Assembly: GCA_964565895.1 (NCBI GenBank)
Contig: CAZMGT010000011.1
Location: 1 to 64,000 of the forward strand
Source: CAZMGT01 sp964565895
Lineage (GTDB): Bacteria; Armatimonadota; Zipacnadia; UBA1398; CAZMGT01
Direction: 5' to 3'
Length of the DNA stretch: 64,000 bases
Shown: piece by piece, positions 8,711 through 17,555 of the stretch
How the letters are laid out: every line of letters starts with the position of its first letter
Numbering within the stretch: position 1 is the first letter of the stretch
Program-made: the position numbers and the translations under genes
The notes under the pieces: model-generated
Told to the model about the DNA's origin: nothing
The model's input: only the letters and a program-made list of their open reading frames with translations
Databases searched by the model: none

Positions 8711-11479
8711 CTAGCGGGCGAGCTTGTACCTCCGCTCCACCGTGGGCTGGCTGCCCGTAAGGTAGATATCGTCTATCACGATCCCATATTTGGGCACGCG
8801 GGCGAAGTTAATGCGAAAACCGCTCAGCGTGGCGTTCTTGCTCGGGCAAAGGTCGGCCAGGGGGATGTCCACAAGCTGCCACGTCGCGGGGATGCTGTCG
8901 ATGATGATGTAGCCGGGGTGGCCGTCGCTGGAGTTATTCTTGTCGATGCGCACCCATTTCCAGCGCATCTTGCCCTCGTCGTTGTCGGTGAGGATCATCC
9001 AAAACGTCATTTGCTGAAAGCCCTCCGGCCCCATGCTATTGATGTAAAAGCGCAGGTGGCCGCCAGCTTTAATCCACTTGGAGATGTCGATGGGGTCGAA
9101 GCGAAAGCCGCAGCCCGCCCACGGCCGCTCGGGCTTGGTAAACGCAATCGCCGCCTTTGAGCCGTGCCTGGTGATCTTCGTCGTCAGCTCGCACGTCCCG
9201 TTTCCCGAGCCGACAAAGCGCAGCCCGGGGACGGAGTCGTGGAATATGATGAGCGCGTTGTTTTTAAGCGTCTCCTCGGTATCCACATCCTCAACGACAT
9301 AGCCCTGGGAGAGGGCTGCGAGGCGCTCGAGCCGCGGCCGCCAGGAGCGCGTAAGCTCCGCCACGTTGCGGCACTGCCACTTAAACACGCGCTCGCCCAC
9401 CTGTTCGAGCAGCTTTTGCGCGGGAGCAATGAGCTGTTCCATGTTGGCCAGGCCCTCGCGGGCAAGCGCCCCGCATTTTTCGTACTCGCCACGCGCCGCT
9501 GCGTTCTCCGCGGCGTAGGCGGCATACATCGCCGAGGACAGCGCGCGGCAGGACAGGGCAATGGAGTAGACATATGCCAGGCGCTCGCGCTGCTCCGCGG
9601 TAAGGGGCGCCTCGCCGCGTTCGGCCATGGCCCAGGCGCGGCCCAATAGCTCGCACGCGCGCGTGCTCCCCCGGCGGATCATGTCCAAAAACTGCGGTAT
9701 GTTGGCGAGCTTGGGCTCCACCCAGCCGGGATAGCCCTCGCCGTGAAACTCCCAGCGCGCACACAGGTCCTCCATGCGGTTGGTCACGGCCACGGTGTCC
9801 GTAAGATAGTTCCAGCAGACCAATTGGCTTTCCGCCTCGGCAACCAAAGGGCCAATCTCCGCGCCGAACTCGTTAATGCACACCGCTCTAAGCACGCCAT
9901 TGACGACCTGCGGCGGGCCGGAGCAGTCGATTTGCGGGTCGAAGGTAAACTTGCGCTGCCAGTCGGCCCCGGGAGCGTTTACGTTCCAGGCGTAGTTGTT
10001 CACCAGCGCCCGCCAAGTTAGCTCGTCCTCGGCGCGCGAGCCGACGTAATAGAAATCTTCGCGCACGCCGAAAAAGCCGGTCTTGGCAAAGCGGCACGAG
10101 GTGGCGTTAAGCGGGACCCACCCGCGCCAGGTAATGGGCTCGTTGTAAAAGTAGATTCTGCGCCCAGCGTAGGCCTCGCGGAACGCCTTCAGGTTTACCC
10201 GGCGGTTTTCGCGCACGCAAATGTAAATCTCCGGGCGCAAAAGCTCGTTCGCTTTGCGCCAATAGGCAAGCGTTGCCTCGGCCTCCTCGGGGGCCATGCG
10301 GTCCAGCGTTGCCCCATAGGGCACGAGCACGGCGGTAATAAGGCAGCCCGGGACGAGCCTCTCGATCTCCTCGGCGAAAATGTTCATCACCGCGGCATCG
10401 GCCCGCGGCCGGTCGGCGTCGGTAAAGTTCTTGCGGCACAGCGGGCAGCGCCGGTCGAACCCCCCGCCGCGGGTGTCCGGCGAGTGCAGGTAGTAGGCGC
10501 TCGCGCCAATGTCCCGCGCGAACTGGGCAAGCAGCCGCGCGCGCCGGCGCACCTCGTCCAGCCGCGACCAGCAATAGCCCACGCCGTGCGTGTGCACAAT
10601 CTCGTCCGCCCACGAGGGCCGGTTCGGCCCCTGCCACTGGCCGACGTCAATGGCGCTTTTGCCCGCGGCCTCGAAAAACACCCCGCGCACCCGCCCGTAG
10701 TCGGTAACCTCGCGCAGCGCCCGGCGCACGGCGTCGGTCTGCTGCTCTACATATGTGCAGTCCAGCAGCGAGCGGAGGGAGATCCAGTTGATCTTGTTGT
10801 TCACGCACCAGTCGATTCTCCGCTTGTTTCGCTCGACGAACGTTCTCACGTATTTCTCCAGGCTTGGGCTGTCCGGGGGCGTCTTGCGGATAACGCTGAG
10901 GATCCCCCAGTAGCGGTCGTAGCGCCCGCACATGCGCTTGAGAAAATCCGGCCAGTCGCGGATCTGCGCCGCCGTGGCGCGCACGTCCTTGCCGCGCCCC
11001 TCGAGCAACATGCGAAACGTCGCCGCGGCATAAAGCGCACCCTGGGGGTCGCTTCCCGCGAGGAGCACTACGGGCGGGGTCTCGTCAAGCGCAAAGTGCA
11101 CCACATAGCCCTGGGGGCCGGGGTCGTCGGGCGTTACTTTGACGCCATAGCGCAGGAGGAGCTTCGCGAGGGCGGGGTTGCTCTGCGGCGTGCCCAGGTA
11201 AATACGCGGGCCCTCCGCGGGCGGCGTGGCGGGCGGGCAGAGGGGAAGCTCGGGGGCGCCCAGCTCCGCGAGCTTTTCGTTAATGTAGCCCGCGGCGATT
11301 TTGTCCTGCGCGGTGGCCTGTTTGCCGAGGACGATCGCCGCGCGGGCGAGGGGGAGCTGTTGGTTTAGGGCTATGGCCTGCTTGGGTATAGGTACAACGT
11401 GGAGGTCGGCGGAAGCGGCTTGAGGAGGGGCAAGCGCAGCGGAGGTGAGGAGCAGGGCGAGGGCCACGCGGAAGGACAT
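8711..11479 (-). CDS. Secreted GH20-like glycoside hydrolase with C-terminal carbohydrate-binding-like domain
   Basis: A 922-residue protein with a Sec signal peptide (1-24, ending ASAD). Residues about 25-155 resemble the non-catalytic alpha/beta domain found before the barrel in GH20 hexosaminidases and GH67/GH84 enzymes (QDKIAAGYINEKLAELG, then YVVHF and VVLLAGSDPQGALYAAATF). A TIM-barrel-like region follows (about 165-560) starting IRDWPDFLKRMCGRYDRYWG. It contains a CPLC pair (C345/C348) reminiscent of metal- or disulfide-stabilised loops. The last 200 residues look like a galactose-binding sandwich (WAGCGFRFDPIDISKW, then DDIYLTG). I do not see the canonical GH20 Asp-Glu pair, so substrate and activity are open; hexosamine- or uronic-acid-containing glycans are a guess. 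The ATG at 11479 has GGGGGAG upstream and begins the signal peptide; an in-frame ATG lies 11 codons earlier. Confidence 0.68.
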   Translation of the reverse strand: MSFRVALALLLTSAALAPPQAASADLHVVPIPKQAIALNQQLPLARAAIVLGKQATAQDKIAAGYINEKLAELGAPELPLCPPATPPAEGPRIYLGTPQSNPALAKLLLRYGVKVTPDDPGPQGYVVHFALDETPPVVLLAGSDPQGALYAAATFRMLLEGRGKDVRATAAQIRDWPDFLKRMCGRYDRYWGILSVIRKTPPDSPSLEKYVRTFVERNKRRIDWCVNNKINWISLRSLLDCTYVEQQTDAVRRALREVTDYGRVRGVFFEAAGKSAIDVGQWQGPNRPSWADEIVHTHGVGYCWSRLDEVRRRARLLAQFARDIGASAYYLHSPDTRGGGFDRRCPLCRKNFTDADRPRADAAVMNIFAEEIERLVPGCLITAVLVPYGATLDRMAPEEAEATLAYWRKANELLRPEIYICVRENRRVNLKAFREAYAGRRIYFYNEPITWRGWVPLNATSCRFAKTGFFGVREDFYYVGSRAEDELTWRALVNNYAWNVNAPGADWQRKFTFDPQIDCSGPPQVVNGVLRAVCINEFGAEIGPLVAEAESQLVCWNYLTDTVAVTNRMEDLCARWEFHGEGYPGWVEPKLANIPQFLDMIRRGSTRACELLGRAWAMAERGEAPLTAEQRERLAYVYSIALSCRALSSAMYAAYAAENAAARGEYEKCGALAREGLANMEQLIAPAQKLLEQVGERVFKWQCRNVAELTRSWRPRLERLAALSQGYVVEDVDTEETLKNNALIIFHDSVPGLRFVGSGNGTCELTTKITRHGSKAAIAFTKPERPWAGCGFRFDPIDISKWIKAGGHLRFYINSMGPEGFQQMTFWMILTDNDEGKMRWKWVRIDKNNSSDGHPGYIIIDSIPATWQLVDIPLADLCPSKNATLSGFRINFARVPKYGIVIDDIYLTGSQPTVERRYKLAR

Positions 11480-11576
11480 TTTCGCTCCCCCTTTTCTCGG
11501 GTAATTCATCATTTTCTTGGCGGAAAGTTAAACAAATTGCAAACGCGCGCCCAACAAACAGCGCCGCGCATGGAAC

Positions 11577-11582
11577 ATTATA
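11577..11582 (-). promoter_or_regulatory. Possible -10 box for the GH20-like gene
   Basis: Read leftwards, a perfect TATAAT lies about 95 bases before the ATG at 11479, in the divergent spacer with the HD-GYP gene. No good -35 is visible, so this is weak support. Confidence 0.3.
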
Positions 11583-11657
11583 CGAAGGGTGGGGCGTTTC
11601 CTGCATGTCGGCTATCGGGCCGCTGCCGATATGCGCCAGAGGAGTGAGCTTGGCATC

Positions 11658-12866
11658 ATGCGCGACTTCGAGGCCACCACCTGCGGAGGCTCCGAGGGCC
11701 AGCACGCCGCAATGATCGCCGCGCTATACGACGTCGTCCGGCGAATGATCGATGCCCGCCCTCACTACACGACAAGCGACAACCTGCAGTTCCTCGTCGC
11801 CCGCGTGACAGACATCATGAACGCCCACAGTTGCACCCTCCGCCTGCTCGACAGAGACTCCGGCGAGTTGCGCCTGCAGGCGCAGCACGGGATGAGTAAC
11901 CTCTACTACACCAAGCCCCCGTTGAAGATCGGCGAGGCCGTTGCGGGAACGGTGTTCAAAGACGGCCGCCCAGAGGCTGTGGAAGACCTCCTCCAAGACC
12001 CGCGCTACAAGTATCGGGCGCACGCCGCACGCGAGGGCGTGCGCTCGTTAATTTGCGCCCCGCTCGTCGGCGAGCACGGCCCAAAGGGGACGCTCACCGT
12101 TTACTTCAGCCAGCCTAAGCAGTTCACCGACGAGCACGTGCAATTTTTTACGCTTTTAGCCAACGTGCTGAGCATCGCCCTACACTGCGCCGACCTATAT
12201 ATGCAGCTCACCTCGCACTACCTAGGCACGGCGGAGGCCCTCGTCCGCGCCGTGGAGCAGAAGCACCCCTATACCAGAGGCCACTCCGAACGCGTTGCAC
12301 ACTATGCCACGCTCATCGCCGAGGAGCTCGGCCTGCCGGAGTCGGACAAAGAGATTTTGCGCACCGCCGCCCGCCTGCACGACCTGGGCAAGCTGATCAT
12401 CGACCTCTCCATCCTCGACAAGTGCACGGACCTGACCAAGGCGGACTTCGAGCTCGTTAAGCGCCACCCCGAGGCGGGCGCGGCGATTTTGCGCCCCCTG
12501 CCCGGGTTCGAGCGCCACGCCCAGGCCATTCGCTCGCACCACGAACGGCTCGACGGCAAGGGATATCCCAACGGCTTACACGGGGACAATATCGACGTCC
12601 TCACGCGGATCATCACCGTCGCCGACGCTTACGACGCGATGACCTCGCCCCGGCCCTACAGCCCGCCCTATCCCCACGAGAAGGCGGCGCGCGAGCTGCT
12701 CTTTTGCAGCGGGACGCAGTTTTGGCCTCCTGCGGTAAATGCTCTTCTGCGCAGGCTCTCCCATCCCGTAAACTTGGGCGAGCGGCCTGCCCTGCGCGTT
12801 AACTCTGGCTTTGCCAAAGCCGGGGCCAATCCGGGGTCGTCGGGGAGGCGGTGGAGCAAGCGATGA
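11658..12866 (+). CDS. GAF-HD-GYP cyclic-di-GMP phosphodiesterase-type protein
   Basis: A cytoplasmic 402-residue signalling protein. A GAF domain occupies about residues 20-180 (FLVARVTDIMNAHSCTLRLL, later GVRSLICAPLVGEHG and GTLTVYFSQP). An HD-GYP domain follows (about 190-370) with HSERVAHYA, the metal-binding HDLGK, HPEAG and the diagnostic HHERLDGKGYP, then TVADAYDAMTSPRPY. All residues expected for c-di-GMP hydrolysis at a bimetal centre appear present. The ATG at 11658 is preceded by GAGGAG at slightly long distance; GTG at 11589 and ATG at 11631 are in-frame alternatives without better sites. Its stop overlaps the ATG of the two-CW gene (ATGA), so both are translated together. The last 35 residues after the HD-GYP fold are a basic tail with no recognisable domain. 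Confidence 0.88.
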   Translation: MRDFEATTCGGSEGQHAAMIAALYDVVRRMIDARPHYTTSDNLQFLVARVTDIMNAHSCTLRLLDRDSGELRLQAQHGMSNLYYTKPPLKIGEAVAGTVFKDGRPEAVEDLLQDPRYKYRAHAAREGVRSLICAPLVGEHGPKGTLTVYFSQPKQFTDEHVQFFTLLANVLSIALHCADLYMQLTSHYLGTAEALVRAVEQKHPYTRGHSERVAHYATLIAEELGLPESDKEILRTAARLHDLGKLIIDLSILDKCTDLTKADFELVKRHPEAGAAILRPLPGFERHAQAIRSHHERLDGKGYPNGLHGDNIDVLTRIITVADAYDAMTSPRPYSPPYPHEKAARELLFCSGTQFWPPAVNALLRRLSHPVNLGERPALRVNSGFAKAGANPGSSGRRWSKR

Positions 12867-13075
12867 ACTACTGCCACCGCATACGAAAATGTCCGGCCAG
12901 CCAATACTTGTCCTGCGAGGCGTACGCTAAGGGCACTAACTGCTGGGAGATTGCCGAAAAGCCGTGCTGCAAGCGGCGCACGTTCGACCGCTGCGAAGAG
13001 TGCTGGGTCTACCAGGCGTTCCTCTCGGAGAAAACCACGGGCGCCGAGCCTGCCGTGCAGAACGAATCCTCTTAA
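12863..13075 (+). CDS. Small eight-cysteine two-CW-type protein
   Basis: A 70-residue protein with cysteines at 4, 10, 18, 27, 35, 36, 44 and 47. The pattern NCWEI, KPCCK, RCEECWVYQ matches the small two-CW family, in which C-W pairs and CC/CxxC motifs probably bind an iron-sulfur cluster or zinc and which often accompanies sensor proteins in anaerobes. The ATG overlaps the HD-GYP stop by four bases, so expression depends on the upstream gene and a direct partnership with the GAF-HD-GYP protein is likely. An earlier in-frame GTG at 12851 would add four residues. The C-terminal 18 residues are polar and probably disordered. Assignment rests on cysteine spacing; the molecular role is unknown. 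Confidence 0.65.
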   Translation: MNYCHRIRKCPASQYLSCEAYAKGTNCWEIAEKPCCKRRTFDRCEECWVYQAFLSEKTTGAEPAVQNESS

Positions 13076-13083
13076 CCCGCCCA

Positions 13084-13548
13084 TCACTGGCCCGGCTGCC
13101 ACTTGCTTAGCCCAAGGAGATAGGCGTAGGTCGTGAGCTGGCCCAGGTGGTAGTGAATGTGGCGCAGGGTGTGCATCATCAGCCAAAACGCGCTGCGCGG
13201 CCCCGCGGCCCAGGGCACGTGCACCTCGCGGCGCAGCTCCTCCTCGCTCATCGCGCGCAACGTGTGCAAAACCTCCGTGCGCGTCTCCTCTATCAGCCCG
13301 CGCAGCTCCTGCGTGTTCGGCCGCTTGCCCACGCGCTCTTCGGGCAGGGGCCGGCTTCCCCCGTCGGCGAGGTTTAGGCAAAGCAGGTCCGAGTAACAGG
13401 AGTGCATGATCTGCCCGCGCACGGTGTTGCCGTAGCCTTGCGGGGCAAAGTCCAGGTGCTCCTCGGAAAACAGCGCTAACGTGTCAACCAGCCGCCGATA
13501 GCTGTCCTCGAGGAGATCGACCAGCTCGGCGACCTCAGCCTGCGACAC
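13084..13548 (-). CDS. DinB-family metal-dependent protein
   Basis: A 154-residue four-helix-bundle protein of the DinB/YfiT superfamily. The metal-binding histidines are visible: IMHSC in helix 2 and the C-terminal HTLRHIHYHLGQLTTY, a very characteristic end. Family members include mycothiol- or bacillithiol-dependent transferases and many of unknown role. It converges with the two-CW gene and lies 36 bases downstream of the GNAT gene, so the two form a leftward unit. The length is normal for the family. Confidence 0.85.
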   Translation of the reverse strand: MSQAEVAELVDLLEDSYRRLVDTLALFSEEHLDFAPQGYGNTVRGQIMHSCYSDLLCLNLADGGSRPLPEERVGKRPNTQELRGLIEETRTEVLHTLRAMSEEELRREVHVPWAAGPRSAFWLMMHTLRHIHYHLGQLTTYAYLLGLSKWQPGQ

Positions 13549-13584
13549 GGGCGTGCCCTCCCCTCCCTTTCTTTCTCCCGCGGG

Positions 13585-14526
13585 CTAGCGCCGCAGGGCC
13601 ATAACGACGACATCGGCCGCCTGGCCCAGGGCGCGCGCTGCCTCGGGAAGCACGCCGGCGCGCTCGAACCCAAGCACGGAGAGCGAATCCAGAGCGTACT
13701 CCGCGCCGGCGTCGACATAGGCGAGCACGAGCGAAATCCCCGCGGGCGCGAGGTCGAACGCCGCGAGCAGTTGGTCGGTATAGTCGCGGAAGTTGGGGTG
13801 GATGAACAGATCGAGGCAGGCTACGCGGCCCTCCCACCGCGGGTCGGGGAGAAGGGTGGCCAGGCCCACCGCGGCCCCGCTTTCGCTAACGAGCACCTTC
13901 GCCTGCGCCCCGGCCCTAGCCTCAACCTGCTCGCGCAGGTGCAAAAACGGCCCCTCGAAATTCGTCGGGCCCAACAGCCGGAGCATATAGTTGCGCAAAA
14001 TCTCGCCCTCGTGGCCCCCGACCAGCGGGGCGACCGTTGCCCAGTGCTGCCAACGCAAGTCTTCGACAAGCGCCGGCTGCTCGGCGAAGTACTGCTCGCG
14101 AAAGTCCTCCGCGGTGGTGTAGACCATAAACCCCGTGCCCTCGAACACGCTGCGAAAGCCGAAGCTGTGGTAGATCCGGTACGGCGGCGTGTCGTAGCCC
14201 GTCCCCAAGTAAAGGCAGCGGCCGCCGCGCTCGCGAAAGTGAGCCATCTGCCGCGCCATAAGCTCACGGCAGGCGCCCTTGCGTCGGTGCTCCGGCACGG
14301 TCCACACGTGGCCCAAAATGCCCACGCCGTTGTGCTCTACGGTCATGATGTTGGCGATCGGCGTTCCGTGTAGCTTGCCGATGTAAAAGCGGGTCTCGAG
14401 CTCGTCGAGCGGGCGGCAAAAGCTCAGCTCAATGTGCGAAAGCCAGGGCTCGCCCTTGTGCCCGAGGAGGGGGATGATTTGCTCGCGGTGGGCATCGTCC
14501 GGCGGGACGACGAGCCCAATCTCCAT
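13585..14526 (-). CDS. GNAT-family N-acetyltransferase
   Basis: A 313-residue protein whose first half is a GNAT domain: FYIGKLHGTPIANIMTVEH (strands 2-4), then GILGHVWTVPEHRRKGACREL with the acetyl-CoA pyrophosphate-binding R-R-K-G-A loop (the Q/RxxGxG/A motif), and LGTGYDTPPYRIYHSFGF, the usual C-terminal strand-helix. The second half (about 170-313) looks like a degenerate second GNAT-like domain. I preferred the ATG at 14526, which opens the domain and follows a GGCGAG site; a TTG at 14571 would add 15 residues. The substrate is unknown. It is probably co-transcribed with the DinB gene downstream. Confidence 0.75.
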   Translation of the reverse strand: MEIGLVVPPDDAHREQIIPLLGHKGEPWLSHIELSFCRPLDELETRFYIGKLHGTPIANIMTVEHNGVGILGHVWTVPEHRRKGACRELMARQMAHFRERGGRCLYLGTGYDTPPYRIYHSFGFRSVFEGTGFMVYTTAEDFREQYFAEQPALVEDLRWQHWATVAPLVGGHEGEILRNYMLRLLGPTNFEGPFLHLREQVEARAGAQAKVLVSESGAAVGLATLLPDPRWEGRVACLDLFIHPNFRDYTDQLLAAFDLAPAGISLVLAYVDAGAEYALDSLSVLGFERAGVLPEAARALGQAADVVVMALRR

Positions 14527-14643
14527 CCGCTCGCCTGTTTTCAGCCGCGCTTCGTCGAGGACGGTATACAACTGGCCTCACCCTGCCCTTGCCGTGGGAA
14601 AACGCAGCCCTGCCCACGGTGCGCAGGCCGCCGGGGGCGGCGC

Positions 14644-15837
14644 TTAGGCCATGAGCTTGTGCGCCTCCTCCAACCGCCGGGGGATGGGCAGGCCATAGGG
14701 GCAGGCCTCCTCGCACGCCCCGCAGCGCAGGCACGCCGCATATGTCCTCTCCGGAGGCAGGCCGCGATAGGCGGCAATCGCCCGGTGCACCGCGCCATAG
14801 CCTTTGAAATAATCCAGGTAGCGCATGATCGTGGGAATGGCCAAGCCCTGGGGGCAGACGTCCTGGCACGCCCCGCACGCGCGGCACACTTGGTTGTGCA
14901 TCGCCTCGGCATATAGCCGCAGGGCCTCTTTCTCCGCCGCGGTAATCTCGCCAAACGCTGCGGGAAGGTCCATCTCCGCTTCCTTGTAGCTCATCATGCA
15001 CAGCACAACGCAGGAGCAAAAGTCGTGCATCAAGTTCCAGCGAATGGCCGCCTGGAACAGGTTGGGGGCCTCGATGTCCTTTAGCCGTTGCTTTTGCTTT
15101 TCCGTAGCCCGCGGAAACCAGTCGCGCCCGGCGCTCAGCGCCTTTACGGCCTTCATTGTCATAATCCCCATGCCCGCTTTGCGCGCTTTAATGAGCGCCT
15201 CGGTCTCCGCAGGCGAGGACATGAAGTGATAGGCCACGAGGAGCACGTGGAACCAGCCCAGCTCAATCGCCTTATTAACGCACTCTACCTGCCGCAGGTG
15301 GGTGCTCATGCCAAACCAGCGGGCGCGCCCCTGCGCGTGGACCTCCTGAAACGCCTCGTAGGCCCCCGGATAGTAGACCTCCTTCGCGCTGCGCCGGTCG
15401 TGGAGGAAGAAAATATCTACCCCCTCCACGCCCATGCGCTCGCAGCAGCGGTTAAACTCGTCTAGAAAATCCTGTTTGGTAAAGTTGCCGTCGCGCTCGC
15501 CGCGGACTTTCGTGCCCACGATGAGATTTTTGTCCTTGTGCCGCGCGAGAATGGGCTTGAGCTGGCGCTCCGCATTGCCCTTTTGGTAGTTCGCCGCGGT
15601 GTCGATGTAATTTACCCCGCGCTCGATGCAGTACTCGATAACCTCCGGGCCCTGGAGGAACTCCGTGCCGAAGCCAATGACGCTAACTTCAAGGTCGGTG
15701 GGCGGAAGCGGACGCTTAGGAAGGGGCTTTTGCTCCTGCGCGGGCGCCGCAGCCGCGCCGAGACCCAACGCGCCCACGGTTGCCGCGGCGCGCTTGAGAA
15801 AACCTCTGCGGGACACTTTTCTCAGGTCGCCTCGCAT
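14644..15837 (-). CDS. Tat-exported aldo/keto reductase with C-terminal 2x[4Fe-4S] domain
   Basis: A 397-residue protein beginning with a Tat signal (VSRRGFLKRAAATVGALGLG, about residues 8-27). The aldo/keto reductase barrel runs from about 45 to 290 with YIDTAANYQKG and LIVGTKVRGERDG carrying the catalytic Asp, Tyr and Lys. The C-terminus holds two ferredoxin-like clusters: CRACGACQDVCPQG and CLRCGACEEACPYG, each CxxCxxCxxxCP. This combination is common in anaerobes and in Planctomycetota/Armatimonadota and suggests electron transfer from reduced carriers rather than free NADPH only. Export with folded cofactors via Tat fits. The ATG at 15837 follows GGAGGGA; the open frame extends further but without sense. 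Its redox partner may be the tetraheme cytochrome at 2566, but nothing here proves that. Confidence 0.88.
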   Translation of the reverse strand: MRGDLRKVSRRGFLKRAAATVGALGLGAAAAPAQEQKPLPKRPLPPTDLEVSVIGFGTEFLQGPEVIEYCIERGVNYIDTAANYQKGNAERQLKPILARHKDKNLIVGTKVRGERDGNFTKQDFLDEFNRCCERMGVEGVDIFFLHDRRSAKEVYYPGAYEAFQEVHAQGRARWFGMSTHLRQVECVNKAIELGWFHVLLVAYHFMSSPAETEALIKARKAGMGIMTMKAVKALSAGRDWFPRATEKQKQRLKDIEAPNLFQAAIRWNLMHDFCSCVVLCMMSYKEAEMDLPAAFGEITAAEKEALRLYAEAMHNQVCRACGACQDVCPQGLAIPTIMRYLDYFKGYGAVHRAIAAYRGLPPERTYAACLRCGACEEACPYGLPIPRRLEEAHKLMA

Positions 15838-15955
15838 CGTTCCCTCCGCTCCTCCAGCCACAGTGTGGCCTAGGGTTTCGAGTTCGCGCAGGGGAAAACC
15901 TGCGCCCTGGGTATTCATTGGACGCCCCGCCGCGGGCAACGTTGCCTTGCTTGCC

Positions 15956-17281
15956 CTAACCCTCCGCGCCCTTTGCCTCGCGCCCCAGCTTGCCCGAAAA
16001 GAGCACCGCCGCGGCCACGACGCCGATCGCCGCAGCCACGGGGAACGTCGCCTGATAGCCGAGAGCGGAGTGCCGCGCGAGCAGCCCGCCGGCAAATGGC
16101 GCTACCGCCAAAAACGGCCCGGTAAACGTCGTGCGCACGGCGAGGAACGTCGTCTTGTCGCGATAGGGGCAGACCTGCATGGTGAGGTTGCTAAACCCCA
16201 GGCTGTTCGCTGCGCCGCCCAGGCCGATTAGCGCCAGAGCAAGGATATATGCGCCGAGGTGCCCGCCCACCCAGGCGACGAGCGCGCTGAACGCATAACA
16301 CAGCGGGGCGAGCGCCGCGACGAGGCGAAAGCCCATGCGGTCGCCCAGCCGCCCGAAACCCCACGAGCCCAAAATGCGCGCCGCGGTAAGCGTCCCTCCA
16401 AAAAGCGCCGCCGAGCTTAGCCCGAGCGAAAGCTGCGTCTTGCCTGCCACGCCCACGAACACCGCGGCCATCGTCGCGCAGTTGGCCAGCGCGCCCGCAA
16501 TGAGGATGTTGCGAAACGCGGGCATGCCCGCGATCGCCTGCCACAGGCGGCGGGTAAACTCGCGGAAGTCGCTCGTCGCTGCGTCGGGTTCGGTGGGCGG
16601 CTCGCGCATCCAGAGAAAACTCGCAGTGCCAATCGTCTTCACGGCAACTGCGGCGACGAACAGGACAGCATAGCACAGTGGGAAGGGGAGGTAGTGCAGC
16701 ACGCGGTGGGCCACAGCGGCGCCGGCGAGGCCCATCGCCCCGCCCCAGAAGAACACGCTGCCCATTCTGCTCCCGCGCAGCTCCTCAGGAAAAAGCTTTG
16801 CCTGAAGCCCAAACCACAGCGGCGAGGAGCACCCCAGCGCCGCTCCGGCGATGGCGTAGGCGACCAGGCTGAGGGCGATCGCCATCGGCGCGGGCGTCTC
16901 CGTTACGCTGAGCGCCACCCACGCCAGGGCAAGCCACATCCAGAGCATGGGAATGTGCGAGATGACGAACGCCACGCGGCGCGTGCGCAACTGGTCCGTA
17001 AGATATGCGCTGAGGAGCTGGAAGCTGATCGCGCAGAACAAAAACACCGCGGGCACGGCGCCGATAACGACCTCCGAGGCCCCCAAGCGGTCCAGATATA
17101 TCGGGAACATCACCGTTTGGTCGAGCATGGCGAACGAAAAGCCCCAAGTGGCGTGCTCGAAGCGCAAAATGAGCGAGTTGCGGGGAAGGCTCTCGTAGAT
17201 CCCCCGCTCCACAGGCCCGAGCTCGTCGGGCGCGGGGGCCTCCGGCGGCAGGATGGCGATTGCTCTCCGGGGCAGTCGCAT
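15956..17281 (-). CDS. MFS transporter
   Basis: A 441-residue integral membrane protein with about 12 hydrophobic segments arranged as two six-helix halves separated by a cytoplasmic loop (LWMREPPTEPDAAT). A typical MFS loop 2-3 motif is degenerate (YLTDQLRTRRVAFV), and the second copy is clearer (FGRLGDRMGFRLVAAL). The substrate cannot be deduced. The ATG at 17281 has no Shine-Dalgarno; a TATACT box sits only about ten bases upstream, so the transcript may be leaderless or nearly so. It shares a divergent spacer with the secreted Gly-rich protein at 17556. Confidence 0.85.
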   Translation of the reverse strand: MRLPRRAIAILPPEAPAPDELGPVERGIYESLPRNSLILRFEHATWGFSFAMLDQTVMFPIYLDRLGASEVVIGAVPAVFLFCAISFQLLSAYLTDQLRTRRVAFVISHIPMLWMWLALAWVALSVTETPAPMAIALSLVAYAIAGAALGCSSPLWFGLQAKLFPEELRGSRMGSVFFWGGAMGLAGAAVAHRVLHYLPFPLCYAVLFVAAVAVKTIGTASFLWMREPPTEPDAATSDFREFTRRLWQAIAGMPAFRNILIAGALANCATMAAVFVGVAGKTQLSLGLSSAALFGGTLTAARILGSWGFGRLGDRMGFRLVAALAPLCYAFSALVAWVGGHLGAYILALALIGLGGAANSLGFSNLTMQVCPYRDKTTFLAVRTTFTGPFLAVAPFAGGLLARHSALGYQATFPVAAAIGVVAAAVLFSGKLGREAKGAEG

Positions 17282-17291
17282 GGGAGTTAGT

Positions 17292-17297
17292 AGTATA
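17292..17297 (-). promoter_or_regulatory. Possible -10 box giving a leaderless MFS transcript
   Basis: On the minus strand TATACT is found ten bases before the ATG at 17281, a distance that puts the transcription start at or next to the start codon. The -35 region is weak. Confidence 0.3.
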
Positions 17298-17505
17298 TCA
17301 CCCCCGCGGCGTCGCTGGGCAGCGCATAGCCCCCACCGGGCCCAGCGGCTGAACCTTTGCCCGCGCGCTGCGTCCATTGCTTCAGAGCTGCCGGCCAGAG
17401 AACTGGACGCACGCCAACGCGCGACGTTTCGCGCAGCGTCCCAGGGGAGTGTGCTGGCGGGGGAGGTGAGGCCGCGGGCAAGCGCACCATCGTCGCCGAG
17501 CGCCG

Positions 17506-17519
17506 TTGCGCCGGCGCAA
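17506..17519. promoter_or_regulatory. Perfect 14-bp palindrome upstream of the Gly-rich secreted protein
   Basis: TTGCGCCGGCGCAA reads the same on both strands and lies 36 bases before the ATG at 17556, inside the divergent spacer with the MFS gene. It could be an operator, but in GC-rich DNA a chance palindrome of this kind is not rare. Confidence 0.25.
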
Positions 17520-17555
17520 AAGTCTTAAGTTCTTGCCGAAAGGAGAGTCTCGCCC

